Shown: piece after piece, positions 1 to 7,940 of the stretch
Layout: the number at the start of each line of letters is the position of its first letter
How positions within the stretch are numbered: position 1 is the first letter of the stretch
The notes under the pieces: generated by a model
Told to the model about the DNA's origin: nothing
The model's input: the letters and a program-made list of their open reading frames with translations, nothing else
The model's database searches: none
Origin: Prevotellaceae bacterium
Lineage (GTDB): Bacteria; Bacteroidota; Bacteroidia; Bacteroidales; Bacteroidaceae
Assembly: GCA_021153165.1 (NCBI GenBank)
Contig: JAGKTZ010000025.1
Coordinates: forward strand, 1-33,606
Length of the DNA: 33,606 bases
Direction of reading: 5' to 3'
Translations under genes and position numbers: made by a program

Positions 1-3
1 AAA

Positions 4-78
4 TTAGTGCACTTACCATTCTGCAATACGTAAACTTCATTAACGACAAGCCCATTGGCAGAATTAAGTATGCACTAA
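4..78. repeat. Imperfect inverted repeat near the window edge
   Basis: The arm at 4-24 is repeated in inverted form at 58-78. TTAGTGCA pairs with TGCACTAA and ATTCTGC pairs with GCAGAAT; CTTA pairs with TAAG between them, with small bulges. The loop is about 33 bases. The rest of positions 1-295 shows no gene that I can support. The repeat could be a transcript end for the M16 peptidase unit, or the remnant of an element end; the window edge prevents a decision. Confidence 0.45.
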
Positions 79-295
79 ATTAATTCCGCCAACAGGTTTG
101 CACTTGAAAAGAGATGGCCGACATGTCAGATTGAAAAGTCAATCATTGTCCGCATACTCCCCTGCGCGCTCTTTGACTTGTTGTACACAGATTTTAATTT
201 GGATCGTTGGATGGTTGGTCAGTCTAGGCAGATATTAGATTTGTATAATACCAGTATGGCACTGCACTGCTCCCCGATGTTCCTTTGCATACATG

Positions 296-1618
296 CTACA
301 CTTCCAGTCGTGTGCCCTCTGGGGCGTAGACCAATAGCATCAAATGCTCGGGACGGAAAGTGTCGAGCGCTGCTTGATGCAGTTCTTCGGCGGTCAGTGC
401 ATTGATGGTCCTGGCCAGTTCGTCCAAATCACGATGTGAGGCGTAGCGAGAGTAGGCACGCCCCAATGCTACGGCATACCCCTCGTGAGCATCGCGGGAG
501 ATGCCGATCTGTCCGATGAATTGGCGCTTGGCTGCATTGAGTTGTCGCTGGGTCATGGGTTCGCGGAGCAAACGTACCAATTCACGATAGACCAACCCCA
601 GACATTTGCGCACGTCCGAAGCGTCGCAACCAAAATATGTGGTCCATTCGCCCACGTCGGGGTAGGTGGAGTAGGTGGATTCGACGGTATAGACGAGGCC
701 AGCCCTCTCGCGCAGTTGCATATTCAAGCGTGCATTCATGCCCGGTCCGCCCAATATATTGTTGAGCAGCATCAAGGCAAAGCGGCCCGGATGGCGTCCG
801 CCGTAGGCTTTGGTGCCCAGCACTACATGTGCTTGGTGGGTGTCGCGGTCTACGAGACGTCGCGTGGCGGGTTGGAAGTGTGAGAAATCGATAGGGGGTG
901 CTTTGTCAGAAGATGGATTTTCGATTTCCTCTGTCACCTGATTTTCTCCCATTTCATCGCCAAATTTGACTTTGCCGGTACAGTCCTCTTCGGCTACATC
1001 GAACAAACGACACAAAGTCTTGATCACGGTCTTGAAGGAGACTTGCCCATAGACATAAAATACAGCATTCTCGGGTTTGTAGTAGCGCTGGGCAAAGTCA
1101 AGCGCATCTGCTGTGGTATATGTACGTAGACGTTCGGCAGACCCCAATATATCTCTGCCCAAAGGTTCGCCCTGGAACAAATTTTCCTCGAATTCATCGA
1201 AGATAATCTCGCTCGGTGAGTCTTGATAACTATCGATTTCATCGCAGATAACTTCGACTTCGCGTGCGATCTCTTGCCCGGGATAGGTGCTGTGAAAGAC
1301 GATATCCGTCAGTAGGTCTGCTGCACGGCGGAAGTCTTGGCGCAGCACTGTGGCACAGTATACCGTCTCCTGCTTGTTGGTGAAGGCATTCAGTTCGCCA
1401 CCTACGCACTCCAGTCCGTTGGAGATTTGCCATGAGCGTCTCTTATTCGTCCCTTTGAACGTCATGTGCTCGATAAAGTGTGCCATGCCAGATTCATGAG
1501 GCAACTCGTGGCGAGTACCTGCAGCAATGACATAGCCACAGTAGAGCACATCCGACGTGGAAGGTTCGTGGATGATGCGCAGGCCGTTGGGCAATGTATA
1601 TATAGAGTGTGCTTTCAT
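296..1618 (-). CDS. M16 family zinc metallopeptidase (pitrilysin/MPP-like)
   Basis: A predicted metallopeptidase of the insulinase/mitochondrial-processing-peptidase family, about 440 residues, the usual length of single-unit bacterial members. The inverted zinc motif HFIEH lies at residues 47-51, and a downstream EVICDEI segment supplies the third zinc ligand typical of the family. The C-terminal half carries the second, non-catalytic M16 domain. No signal peptide is evident, so a cytoplasmic site is likely. The ATG at 1618 is preferred over a TTG two codons upstream. The gene follows the flippase gene by about 45 bases on the same strand and probably shares its transcript. The substrate is unknown; M16 enzymes usually degrade or process small peptides. 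Confidence 0.93.
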   Translation of the reverse strand: MKAHSIYTLPNGLRIIHEPSTSDVLYCGYVIAAGTRHELPHESGMAHFIEHMTFKGTNKRRSWQISNGLECVGGELNAFTNKQETVYCATVLRQDFRRAADLLTDIVFHSTYPGQEIAREVEVICDEIDSYQDSPSEIIFDEFEENLFQGEPLGRDILGSAERLRTYTTADALDFAQRYYKPENAVFYVYGQVSFKTVIKTLCRLFDVAEEDCTGKVKFGDEMGENQVTEEIENPSSDKAPPIDFSHFQPATRRLVDRDTHQAHVVLGTKAYGGRHPGRFALMLLNNILGGPGMNARLNMQLRERAGLVYTVESTYSTYPDVGEWTTYFGCDASDVRKCLGLVYRELVRLLREPMTQRQLNAAKRQFIGQIGISRDAHEGYAVALGRAYSRYASHRDLDELARTINALTAEELHQAALDTFRPEHLMLLVYAPEGTRLEV

Positions 1619-1663
1619 TGGCAAGGTGTTTGGGGGGAGATATTACACGGTTTGGTCTTCTAC

Positions 1664-3133
1664 TCAGTGCGTCTTTCTAAATCTGTCAAGAAAATGCTCG
1701 TGGTACAAAATGTGAGCAGCAAAGAGCAATAAGCAAACGGTATTTATCGCCAACTTAATACCCATACCCCACGACTCGGGTTGTGCTGTCATTATGATGT
1801 AGAACAACACGGTCATAGCTACGTATACGGTGATAGCTTTCAAGGGATAGTTGATGGGATAGTAGCGTTGGCCAACAAAATAACTGAGCAGCATGGCCGT
1901 ACCATAACCTGCTACACCGGCCCAGGCACAGGCAATATAGCCATACTGAGGTACAAAGATGACATTGACAGCTATCAGTACGGCGCAACCTATTCCCGAG
2001 AACCAGGCGCCCCAGATGGTTTTGTCGATGAGTTTGTACCAGAAGGATAGGTTGAAGTAAATGCCCATCATGATTTCTGCTACCATCACAATAGGTACTA
2101 CGCGCAGGCCTGGCCAATATCCCGGTGCAATGATGTGCTTCAAAATATCAAGATATGCTATTACTGCAAGAAAAGCCAATAGGGTGAAGATGATGAAATA
2201 CTTCATCGCTTTGGCGTAGGTGTCGCGATTGTCCTTGTCCTTCTGCTTGCCAAACACAAAGGGTTCGTAGGCGTAGCGAAAGGCTTGGGTAATCATAGCC
2301 ATAATCATCGCAATTTTTACGCAGGCGCCATATATGCCCAATTGAGCGTGGGGAGATACGCCATCCACCGTTTCTGAAATGTGAGGATACAAGATCTTGT
2401 CGGCAGTTTGGTTCAAGATGCCAGCTATCCCCAGCACCAAAATGGGCCAAGAGTACTTCCACATCCTGCGAAACAAGGCCTTGTCGAAGGTCCATTTGAA
2501 TCCAGTGAGTTCTTTCCAGAACAGGAATGTGATGCTACTTGTGCAAAGCAAATTGATAGCGAAGATATAGAAGACGTCGCTACCATCCAATGCAAGGAAG
2601 TAGATGAGATTGAGCGTGATATTAAGGGTGATAAAAAGCAACTTGAGCGCAGCAAATTTCAGCGGTCTACGCTTGTAGCGCAAGTAAGCGAAGGGGATGC
2701 ATTGGAAGGCATCTAATGCTACGCAAACTACCATCATGGCAATATATTCAGGGTGTTGGGCATATCCCATAGCGACAGAAATCGGTTGAAGTCCCAGCAT
2801 GATCGCGATGACAAAGAGCAAACCGACACCACCTACTGCTATGAGTGTCGTAGAGTAGACACGTTCGGGTTGATCTTCTCCCTTGTTGACAAAACGAAAG
2901 AAGGCTGTCTCCATACCAAAGGTGAGTAGCACCAGGAGTAGAGCTACATAACTATACACTTCGGTCACGATGCCATAGCCACCATTCTCTACAGCCAACT
3001 TGGCAGTGTATAGTGGTACCAACAAGTAGTTGAGAAAGCGTCCCACAATACTGCTCATACCGTAGATGACGGTGTCTTTCATCAATGCGCCGAGGCCGCC
3101 GCCCGAGAGTTTGTTTTTTTGCTGTGAAGTCAT
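1664..3133 (-). CDS. Polysaccharide/oligosaccharide flippase (MATE/Wzx-like)
   Basis: A 489-residue polytopic inner-membrane protein whose hydrophobic segments run through almost its whole length, consistent with the 12-14 helices of the MOP (Wzx/MurJ/MATE) exporter superfamily. The N-terminal stretch (KDTVIYGMSSIVGRFLNYLL) is typical of Bacteroidota Wzx-like proteins. The family flips lipid-linked glycans or other amphipathic substrates across the inner membrane. It starts 58 bases after the SpmA-SpmB fusion gene and is followed closely by the M16 peptidase gene, which suggests one transcript. There are no glycosyltransferase genes beside it, so its substrate cannot be read from context. A role in lipid II flipping or in capsule or O-antigen export is equally open. 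Confidence 0.85.
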   Translation of the reverse strand: MTSQQKNKLSGGGLGALMKDTVIYGMSSIVGRFLNYLLVPLYTAKLAVENGGYGIVTEVYSYVALLLVLLTFGMETAFFRFVNKGEDQPERVYSTTLIAVGGVGLLFVIAIMLGLQPISVAMGYAQHPEYIAMMVVCVALDAFQCIPFAYLRYKRRPLKFAALKLLFITLNITLNLIYFLALDGSDVFYIFAINLLCTSSITFLFWKELTGFKWTFDKALFRRMWKYSWPILVLGIAGILNQTADKILYPHISETVDGVSPHAQLGIYGACVKIAMIMAMITQAFRYAYEPFVFGKQKDKDNRDTYAKAMKYFIIFTLLAFLAVIAYLDILKHIIAPGYWPGLRVVPIVMVAEIMMGIYFNLSFWYKLIDKTIWGAWFSGIGCAVLIAVNVIFVPQYGYIACAWAGVAGYGTAMLLSYFVGQRYYPINYPLKAITVYVAMTVLFYIIMTAQPESWGMGIKLAINTVCLLLFAAHILYHEHFLDRFRKTH

Positions 3134-3191
3134 ATCTGTATAGATTGATGTCTTGTTGTGATGGAAAATCTAAGTTTGTCGCAAGTTTTTT

Positions 3192-4424
3192 CTACGTAAA
3201 GAATAAATAGCATACCCCTATGGCAGCGATGATACCTGCTAAATCAGCCATAAGTCCACAGGTAACAGCATGGCGCGTATGGCGAATGCCGACAGAACCA
3301 AAGTAAACAGCTAAGATATAAAACGTAGTGTCTGTGGACCCTTGGAAAATACAACTTAATCTACCTACGAATGAATCTGCACCATACGTTGTCATGGCAT
3401 CAACCATCATGCCGCGTGCACCACTGCCACTAAGTGGCTTCATCAGTGCCGTTGGCATAGCCCCCGCCCATTCTGCATCACATCCGGTCAAGCCTATCAG
3501 CCAGCGTAGTCCGTCTATTAGCCAATCCATAGCACCCGATGCGCGGAACACACCGATGCCGACAAGCATGGCAACGAGATAGGGGATGATGCGAATGGCT
3601 GTGTCAAATCCTCCCTTGGCTCCTTCGACGAAGGCTTCGTAGACATTGACTTTCTTGCGAATCCCTGCTAAGAGGAAGGCCATGATGATGAGGAAGAGTA
3701 GGATATTTGCAATGTTGGTGCTGAGTATTTCTACCTCGGCACTGCTGAGTTGATGAAATCCCCAGGCCATTGCAGCCAGGAGCGCTGAGATGCCACCCAA
3801 AGCAAGGAAGATGGTGCGATTAAGCAAGTTGATACGTTGATAGAGCGACGTTACGATGATGCCGACCAAGGTCGAAACGAAAGTGGCTAAAAGGATAGGT
3901 AAAAAGACGTCTGTCGGTTGTGCGGCATTCTGCTGTGCACGGTACACCAGAATGCTGACCGGTATCAGCGTCAGTCCACTCGTGTTGAGCACCAAAAACA
4001 TGATCATCGAGTTTGATGCGGTGTCTTTCTTGGGGTTGAGTTCTTGTAGCCCCTCCATCGCTTTTAGACCGAGCGGTGTTGCAGCGTTGTCCAGACCAAG
4101 CATGTTGGCAGACAAATTCATAAAAATGTTGCCCACCACGGGGTGATTCTTGGGGATTTCAGGAAAGAGTTTTGCAAACAGAGGTCCCAGCAAACGTGCA
4201 AGGAAGTTTACCACGCCTCCCTTTTCTCCGATCTTCATTACACCCAACCAAAGCGACAGTACACCAGTCAAACCCAAGGAAATCTCGAATGCTGTCTTTG
4301 CAGTCGAAAAGGTAGAATCCATAATCGCGGGAAAGACGCCAGTGTCTCCCAAGAAAATCAATTTGATCAATGCTATGACAAATGCGATAACAAAGAATGC
4401 AATCCAAATATAATTTAATACCAT
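3192..4424 (-). CDS. Fused SpmA-SpmB (nucleoside-recognition/gate domain) membrane protein
   Basis: A 410-residue integral membrane protein with two gate-domain halves. The N-terminal half (about residues 30-190) resembles SpmA, with the segment GLTGVLSLWLGVMKIGEKGG. The C-terminal half (about 260-410) resembles SpmB, including PLSGSGARGM and a hydrophobic C-terminus. In Firmicutes these are two separate spore-maturation proteins; fused forms are common in Bacteroidota, which do not sporulate, and their transported substrate is not established. The ATG start follows a convincing promoter by roughly 60 bases. It heads the run spmAB-flippase-M16 peptidase. Confidence 0.88.
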   Translation of the reverse strand: MVLNYIWIAFFVIAFVIALIKLIFLGDTGVFPAIMDSTFSTAKTAFEISLGLTGVLSLWLGVMKIGEKGGVVNFLARLLGPLFAKLFPEIPKNHPVVGNIFMNLSANMLGLDNAATPLGLKAMEGLQELNPKKDTASNSMIMFLVLNTSGLTLIPVSILVYRAQQNAAQPTDVFLPILLATFVSTLVGIIVTSLYQRINLLNRTIFLALGGISALLAAMAWGFHQLSSAEVEILSTNIANILLFLIIMAFLLAGIRKKVNVYEAFVEGAKGGFDTAIRIIPYLVAMLVGIGVFRASGAMDWLIDGLRWLIGLTGCDAEWAGAMPTALMKPLSGSGARGMMVDAMTTYGADSFVGRLSCIFQGSTDTTFYILAVYFGSVGIRHTRHAVTCGLMADLAGIIAAIGVCYLFFT

Positions 4425-4483
4425 GTTTTACGAATAGTTGTTGTGGTTCTTAGCTAGTTCCTCTAAAGTGTCAAAACTTCTCG

Positions 4484-4514
4484 CAAAGTTAAAGAAATTC
4501 GTTGAGTTGTACAA
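4484..4514 (-). promoter_or_regulatory. Bacteroidota promoter for the SpmA-SpmB/flippase/M16 run
   Basis: On the minus strand TAACTTTG (4491-4484) matches the -7 consensus TAnnTTTG. A TTG at 4514-4512 lies 20 bases upstream as a -33 element. The predicted start of transcription leaves a leader of about 55 bases before the ATG at 4424. The 355-base intergenic region 4425-4779 holds only this promoter and the divergent ino1 promoter; a reading frame that spans most of it on the minus strand runs across both promoter regions and is not supported. Confidence 0.65.
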
Positions 4515-4729
4515 TAAATAGCCTATTTCTTTGTTTTGAGGATATAGCGATAAAACTATGGGCTTGCCATGTGGGAACGTATGTCTGCTATAAGTTAAAA
4601 AAGGACTTGTTGCCATGCTAATAACACTTCTTGGTTGGATAGAGTTCAAAATGTCGTACAAAATAAGTAATTTTTTACTGTGTGCACATTTAATTTCCGC
4701 TTGATATGGCTTTTTCAAAAAACATTGAT

Positions 4730-4737
4730 TACTTTTG
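4730..4737 (+). promoter_or_regulatory. -7 promoter element of ino1
   Basis: TACTTTTG fits the TAnnTTTG consensus. No clear -33 TTTG lies at the standard distance. The predicted transcription start falls near 4743, which excludes the in-frame TTG at 4735 and fits translation from the ATG at 4780. Confidence 0.5.
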
Positions 4738-4779
4738 TGCGACTTGATGAATTATAATAAAAACAAACAATATAAATAT

Positions 4780-6072
4780 ATGAAACCAGCAAGTGGAAAA
4801 TTGGGTGTACTTTGCGTCGGTTTGGGCGCAGTCACCACTACTTTTATCACCGGAGTCCTGATGGCACGCAAAGGTTTGGCTAAGCCTGTGGGTTCGATGA
4901 CTCAATATGATAAAATCAGAGTAGGTCGAGGCGAAAATAAGCAATACCTGCACTATGGCGAGATAGTTCCGCTGACAGAACTAAAGGACATGGTGTTTGG
5001 CGCATGGGATGTATTTCCTGCGAATGCTTTTGAAAGCGCTGTCAATGCTGACGTTCTTCGTGCCAAGGATATTCTACCTGTCGAGGAAGAGTTGAAAGCC
5101 ATTGTGCCGATGAAGGCTGCTTTTGACAAGAACTATGCTAAGCGTCTGGATGGCGATAATGTGAAAGATTGTGCTACGCGTTGGGAAATGGTGGAAGCAT
5201 TGCGTGAAGATATTCGCAAGTTTAAGGTAGAGAACGACTGCGAACGCATCGTTGTGCTTTGGGCTGCTTCGACCGAGATCTATGTTCCTGTCTGCGACGA
5301 AGTACATGGCACACTCGCAGCGCTCGAAACTGCGATGAAGGCAGACGATCGTGAACACATTGCCCCCTCTATGTGCTATGCTTATGCAGCTTTGGCGGAA
5401 GGAGCTCCTTTCATTATGGGCGCACCAAACACAACGGTGGATATTCCCGCCATGTGGGAAATGGCAGAAAAGGTGAAAATGCCTATTGCTGGTAAGGATT
5501 TCAAAACGGGACAAACCCTTGTGAAATCAGGCTTTGCTCCTATCATCGGCACCCGTTGTCTGGGATTGTCGGGATGGTTCTCTACAAATATTCTTGGCAA
5601 CCGCGACGGATTGGTGCTTGACGAACCAGCCAACTTCCATACCAAAGAAGTATCAAAACTTTCGACTTTGGAAAGTATCCTTGTTCCCGAAAATCAGCCC
5701 GACCTCTATACCGACTACTATCATAAGGTGCGCATCAACTACTATCCACCTCGCAACGACGACAAGGAAGGTTGGGACAACATAGACATTTTCGGTTGGA
5801 TGGGCTACCCTATGCAAATCAAGATCAACTTCCTTTGTCGCGACTCCATCCTGGCTGCTCCACTCTGCCTCGACCTTGTGTTGCTTTCCGACTTAGCAGC
5901 GCGTGCTGGTAAGTATGGCAATCAGCATTTCCTGAGCTTCTATTTGAAGAGCCCAATGCATGATTACACCAAGGGTGAAGTTCCCGTAAACCACCTCTTC
6001 CAACAATACACCATGCTCAAGAATGCTATCCGCGAGATGGGAGGTTACGAGGCAGACGAAGAGTTGGATTGA
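4780..6072 (+). CDS. ino1: Myo-inositol-1-phosphate synthase
   Basis: Converts glucose 6-phosphate to 1L-myo-inositol 1-phosphate with NAD as a transient cofactor. The 430-residue product starts with a Rossmann nucleotide-binding motif (VGLGAV, residues 13-18) and contains GKDFKTGQT at about residues 238-246, a hallmark of the catalytic domain of this family. In Bacteroides this enzyme feeds inositol phospholipid and inositol sphingolipid synthesis, usually from a cluster that also carries a phosphatidylinositol-phosphate synthase and a phosphatase. None of those partners is present here: the gene stands alone, ends at a strong terminator and is followed by an insertion sequence. The ATG at 4780 is chosen because upstream in-frame starts fall in or near the promoter. 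Confidence 0.93.
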   Translation: MKPASGKLGVLCVGLGAVTTTFITGVLMARKGLAKPVGSMTQYDKIRVGRGENKQYLHYGEIVPLTELKDMVFGAWDVFPANAFESAVNADVLRAKDILPVEEELKAIVPMKAAFDKNYAKRLDGDNVKDCATRWEMVEALREDIRKFKVENDCERIVVLWAASTEIYVPVCDEVHGTLAALETAMKADDREHIAPSMCYAYAALAEGAPFIMGAPNTTVDIPAMWEMAEKVKMPIAGKDFKTGQTLVKSGFAPIIGTRCLGLSGWFSTNILGNRDGLVLDEPANFHTKEVSKLSTLESILVPENQPDLYTDYYHKVRINYYPPRNDDKEGWDNIDIFGWMGYPMQIKINFLCRDSILAAPLCLDLVLLSDLAARAGKYGNQHFLSFYLKSPMHDYTKGEVPVNHLFQQYTMLKNAIREMGGYEADEELD

Positions 6073-6137
6073 TCCTCCTCGTTACCGCTCGTGGCATTTA
6101 AGTTTTGTCAATATCTAAGCGTTATAAGAAATCTTTT

Positions 6138-6187
6138 GCGAAGCACTCTGTTGATTGCAACAGGGTGCTTCGCCTTATTTTTTTATG
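6138..6187 (+). terminator. Intrinsic terminator of ino1
   Basis: A 16-bp stem (6138-6153 with 6158-6173, one G-T pair) closes a four-base ATTG loop and is followed by CTTATTTTTTT. It lies 65 bases after the ino1 stop codon. It is one of the strongest terminators in the window. Confidence 0.92.
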
Positions 6188-6244
6188 CCATTATGCCATT
6201 GTCCTACATCTCCTTTTGTGGCAGGGTGGACAAAAAGTAGGATA

Positions 6245-6280
6245 AAATCCCTTGACTGAGCGCGCTCAGTCAAGGGATTT
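6245..6280 (-). terminator. Perfect 36-bp palindrome after the transposase gene
   Basis: The two 18-base halves of 6245-6280 are exact reverse complements, giving a stem of about 16 bp around CGCG. It starts six bases beyond the transposase stop codon and on the minus strand is followed by a TTTTATCC stretch, as expected of an intrinsic terminator. It lies just inside the left element end, so it could also block outside transcription from entering the element. Confidence 0.75.
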
Positions 6281-6285
6281 GGCTT

Positions 6286-7209
6286 TTAATAATGTCTCAG
6301 AATGTACTCATCTAACAATTTTTTTCGATTATCCTTACTTATTCCTCGATGAACCCTTAATTTACCCTTGATATCGGAGAACAAACCTTCTATAGCATTG
6401 TTTGTATTAGGTAAGCCTGTTTCTGGGTGGTCATAAAAAGTCCATAATAGGGGCATATTGCGTTTTAAGCTAAGATAAGCACTACGTAGCCTCGGGCGCA
6501 TATATGGAGGCTTGTGACGTTTTATTCTTTTGTCATGAACACGTTCATTCAAAACATCCCTGTACCTCTCATACCACTCGTTAAAAGCACTAATAAAGCT
6601 TTCTTTGTCCATTTGAGTTATACTTTTAACGAGGCTTAAAAGCTCAGAAGAAGCATTAAGTTCTGGTTCTTGGGTTAAGTATCTGCGAGTGATAAGTATT
6701 TGATGAAATTGGCACATCTGTACAGGTATGGGATACAATGCTTGTGCTAAGCCACGCATGCCATCAATTACGGCACCATAGATCTTAAAACTCTGAGATT
6801 TAAGCCAAGAAATCCCCTCCATATATTGACCGATAGTCTCATTGCAAACATATTTATGCCATAGAATTTTATTACGTAGAGCGTCTTTTATGACCATAAG
6901 ACCGAATCGACGCCCCCAATAAGTAGTATCAAGCTGTACTGTCACTTCTTTGTACTTAGCTTTCTTGCGAACAAAGCGCATACTTTCTAAGTCGCGACGA
7001 ATTGTTCTTTCAGAGACTTTGTACTTGGTGGCAAGTTGTTGCAAGGTTTGTTTGCCTTCAACATAGTCTGTTATTACTTGTGATTTGTCACGTCTGTGAC
7101 CACCAATGAATTGTTTACCACAATCCTTGCATTTATACATTTGTCTTGAACCTCTAAGACCATTTTTTACAACGTTTGAAGAGCCACAAAAAAGCATTTT
7201 TTTTACCAT
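6286..7209 (-). CDS. IS256-variant zinc-binding transposase
   Basis: A 307-residue DDE transposase. An N-terminal zinc-ribbon-like segment (residues 1-40) contains FCGSSNVVKNG and YKCKDCGKQF; a helix-turn-helix follows (about 54-76); the DDE core has D94 (QLDTTYWG), D149 (AVIDGMRG) and E274 (NNAIEG). These match the variant-zinc-binding transposases related to IS1249. The family normally has CxxC at the first zinc site, but here Met5 stands where the first Cys is expected. The coding DNA there has eight A and six T around TGC; seven of each would restore C-F-F-C in the same overall frame, so two compensating slips probably removed the cysteine. The catalytic core looks intact; activity is uncertain. 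Confidence 0.87.
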   Translation of the reverse strand: MVKKMLFCGSSNVVKNGLRGSRQMYKCKDCGKQFIGGHRRDKSQVITDYVEGKQTLQQLATKYKVSERTIRRDLESMRFVRKKAKYKEVTVQLDTTYWGRRFGLMVIKDALRNKILWHKYVCNETIGQYMEGISWLKSQSFKIYGAVIDGMRGLAQALYPIPVQMCQFHQILITRRYLTQEPELNASSELLSLVKSITQMDKESFISAFNEWYERYRDVLNERVHDKRIKRHKPPYMRPRLRSAYLSLKRNMPLLWTFYDHPETGLPNTNNAIEGLFSDIKGKLRVHRGISKDNRKKLLDEYILRHY

Positions 7210-7241
7210 ATCATTAATAATATAGTGCTTTTTGAAAGATA

Positions 7242-7282
7242 AAGGGGAGGCAATCTCTAGTCGATAGAGTTTGCTTCCCCTT
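7242..7282. repeat. Hairpin in the upstream end of the insertion sequence
   Basis: Arms 7242-7259 and 7265-7282 are complementary at 16 of 18 positions around a five-base loop. The hairpin sits directly upstream of TATCTTTC (7241-7234), a near-consensus -7 element for the transposase gene, whose start is at 7209. Transcripts entering from upstream would fold this structure, whereas transcripts starting at that promoter would lack it, a layout that can protect an element from read-in expression. Confidence 0.6.
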
Positions 7283-7439
7283 GATATCAGGTCTTATCCC
7301 ACTGGATAAGTGCTTTTGAGAGAACTGAAACCATTATGGCTTCGTAGGTGTTTTAATAAAGCGAGTTAACCATTTTGACTCGTTGCTTTGCCGCGTTTCG
7401 GCTAGGCTTTATAGTATTTATATTCAGATTCTTCTATTT

Positions 7440-7910
7440 TTACTCGGCCAGGCATTTGATAAAATCTTTCGTCATCTGTCCAGTCAGGTCCGTGATACAA
7501 AAAGTGTCATCATTTAAGTAGATGTGCACCAGTTCTACGATGGTGTTGCCTTTTCTTCTTTGATAGATTTGGTACTTATCGCCATAGGCGTAGAGTGTAA
7601 ATCTCTTTTTGTTGAGTGTCGCCAGATTCAGCGCATTTTTATAGTGGAGTGGCGCCGTGTCTTTGTCTATGCTGCGGATCACTTGTAGTGTCTTTATTTG
7701 GCGTATGATATTTTTTGTATCATTATCATTCTTCACCATTTCGGTTTGCAACATTTCTGTCATCATTTCTGGACTGACCGTTTTGCAGGTTAGATTTGCA
7801 TCTTCATGAGCATATAATGCCATAAACTGTGTAGCAAAATCTCGTTCCTGCTGTGCCGATGCAAACAATGGCAGGCAGAGTAGCAATAAGGCAAATATCA
7901 CTTTTCTCAT
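7440..7910 (-). CDS. Secreted DUF4252 protein
   Basis: A 156-residue protein with a clear signal peptide (MRKVIFALLLLCLPLFASAQ), so it is exported to the periplasm or cell surface. The remainder, including the C-terminal FCITDLTGQMTKDFI stretch, resembles DUF4252, a family of unknown function found mainly in Bacteroidota. It lies 30 bases after the anti-sigma gene, the usual place of DUF4252 genes in ECF sigma units, which suggests that it is a target or an accessory of the envelope signalling pathway. No lipoprotein cysteine follows the signal peptide. Confidence 0.85.
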   Translation of the reverse strand: MRKVIFALLLLCLPLFASAQQERDFATQFMALYAHEDANLTCKTVSPEMMTEMLQTEMVKNDNDTKNIIRQIKTLQVIRSIDKDTAPLHYKNALNLATLNKKRFTLYAYGDKYQIYQRRKGNTIVELVHIYLNDDTFCITDLTGQMTKDFIKCLAE

Positions 7911-7940
7911 TTCGTCGTGTGGCGAATAGATGATGAGTCT

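Larger units (their letters stand above)
6236..7303 (-). mobile_element. Insertion sequence, IS256-variant (IS1249-like) zinc-binding type
   Basis: One transposase gene is bounded by related ends: 6236-6250 and the reverse complement of 7289-7303 agree at 11 of 15 bases, with a shared GGATAA core. The size of about 1.07 kb fits a one-gene insertion sequence. Both subterminal regions carry strong palindromes, described separately. The exact ends and a target duplication could not be fixed by eye; an 8-bp match outside the element is not placed symmetrically. It inserted between the ino1 terminator and the DUF4252 gene without visibly breaking either. Confidence 0.7.

Noticed and set aside
178..405. 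A 75-codon plus-strand frame next to the M16 peptidase gene
   Set aside because: It overlaps the 3' end of the peptidase gene on the other strand, has low-complexity unrelated content and lacks a ribosome site or promoter.
4428..4718. A 96-codon minus-strand reading frame upstream of the SpmA-SpmB gene
   Set aside because: It runs across the promoter of the SpmA-SpmB gene and close to the ino1 promoter, has no recognisable domain and looks like a chance frame in A/T-rich intergenic DNA.
6188..7338. CCATTATG on both sides of the insertion sequence (6188-6195 and 7331-7338) as a target duplication
   Set aside because: The copies lie 40 and 27 bases from the apparent element ends, and the intervening bases show no matching inverted ends, so the match is probably chance.
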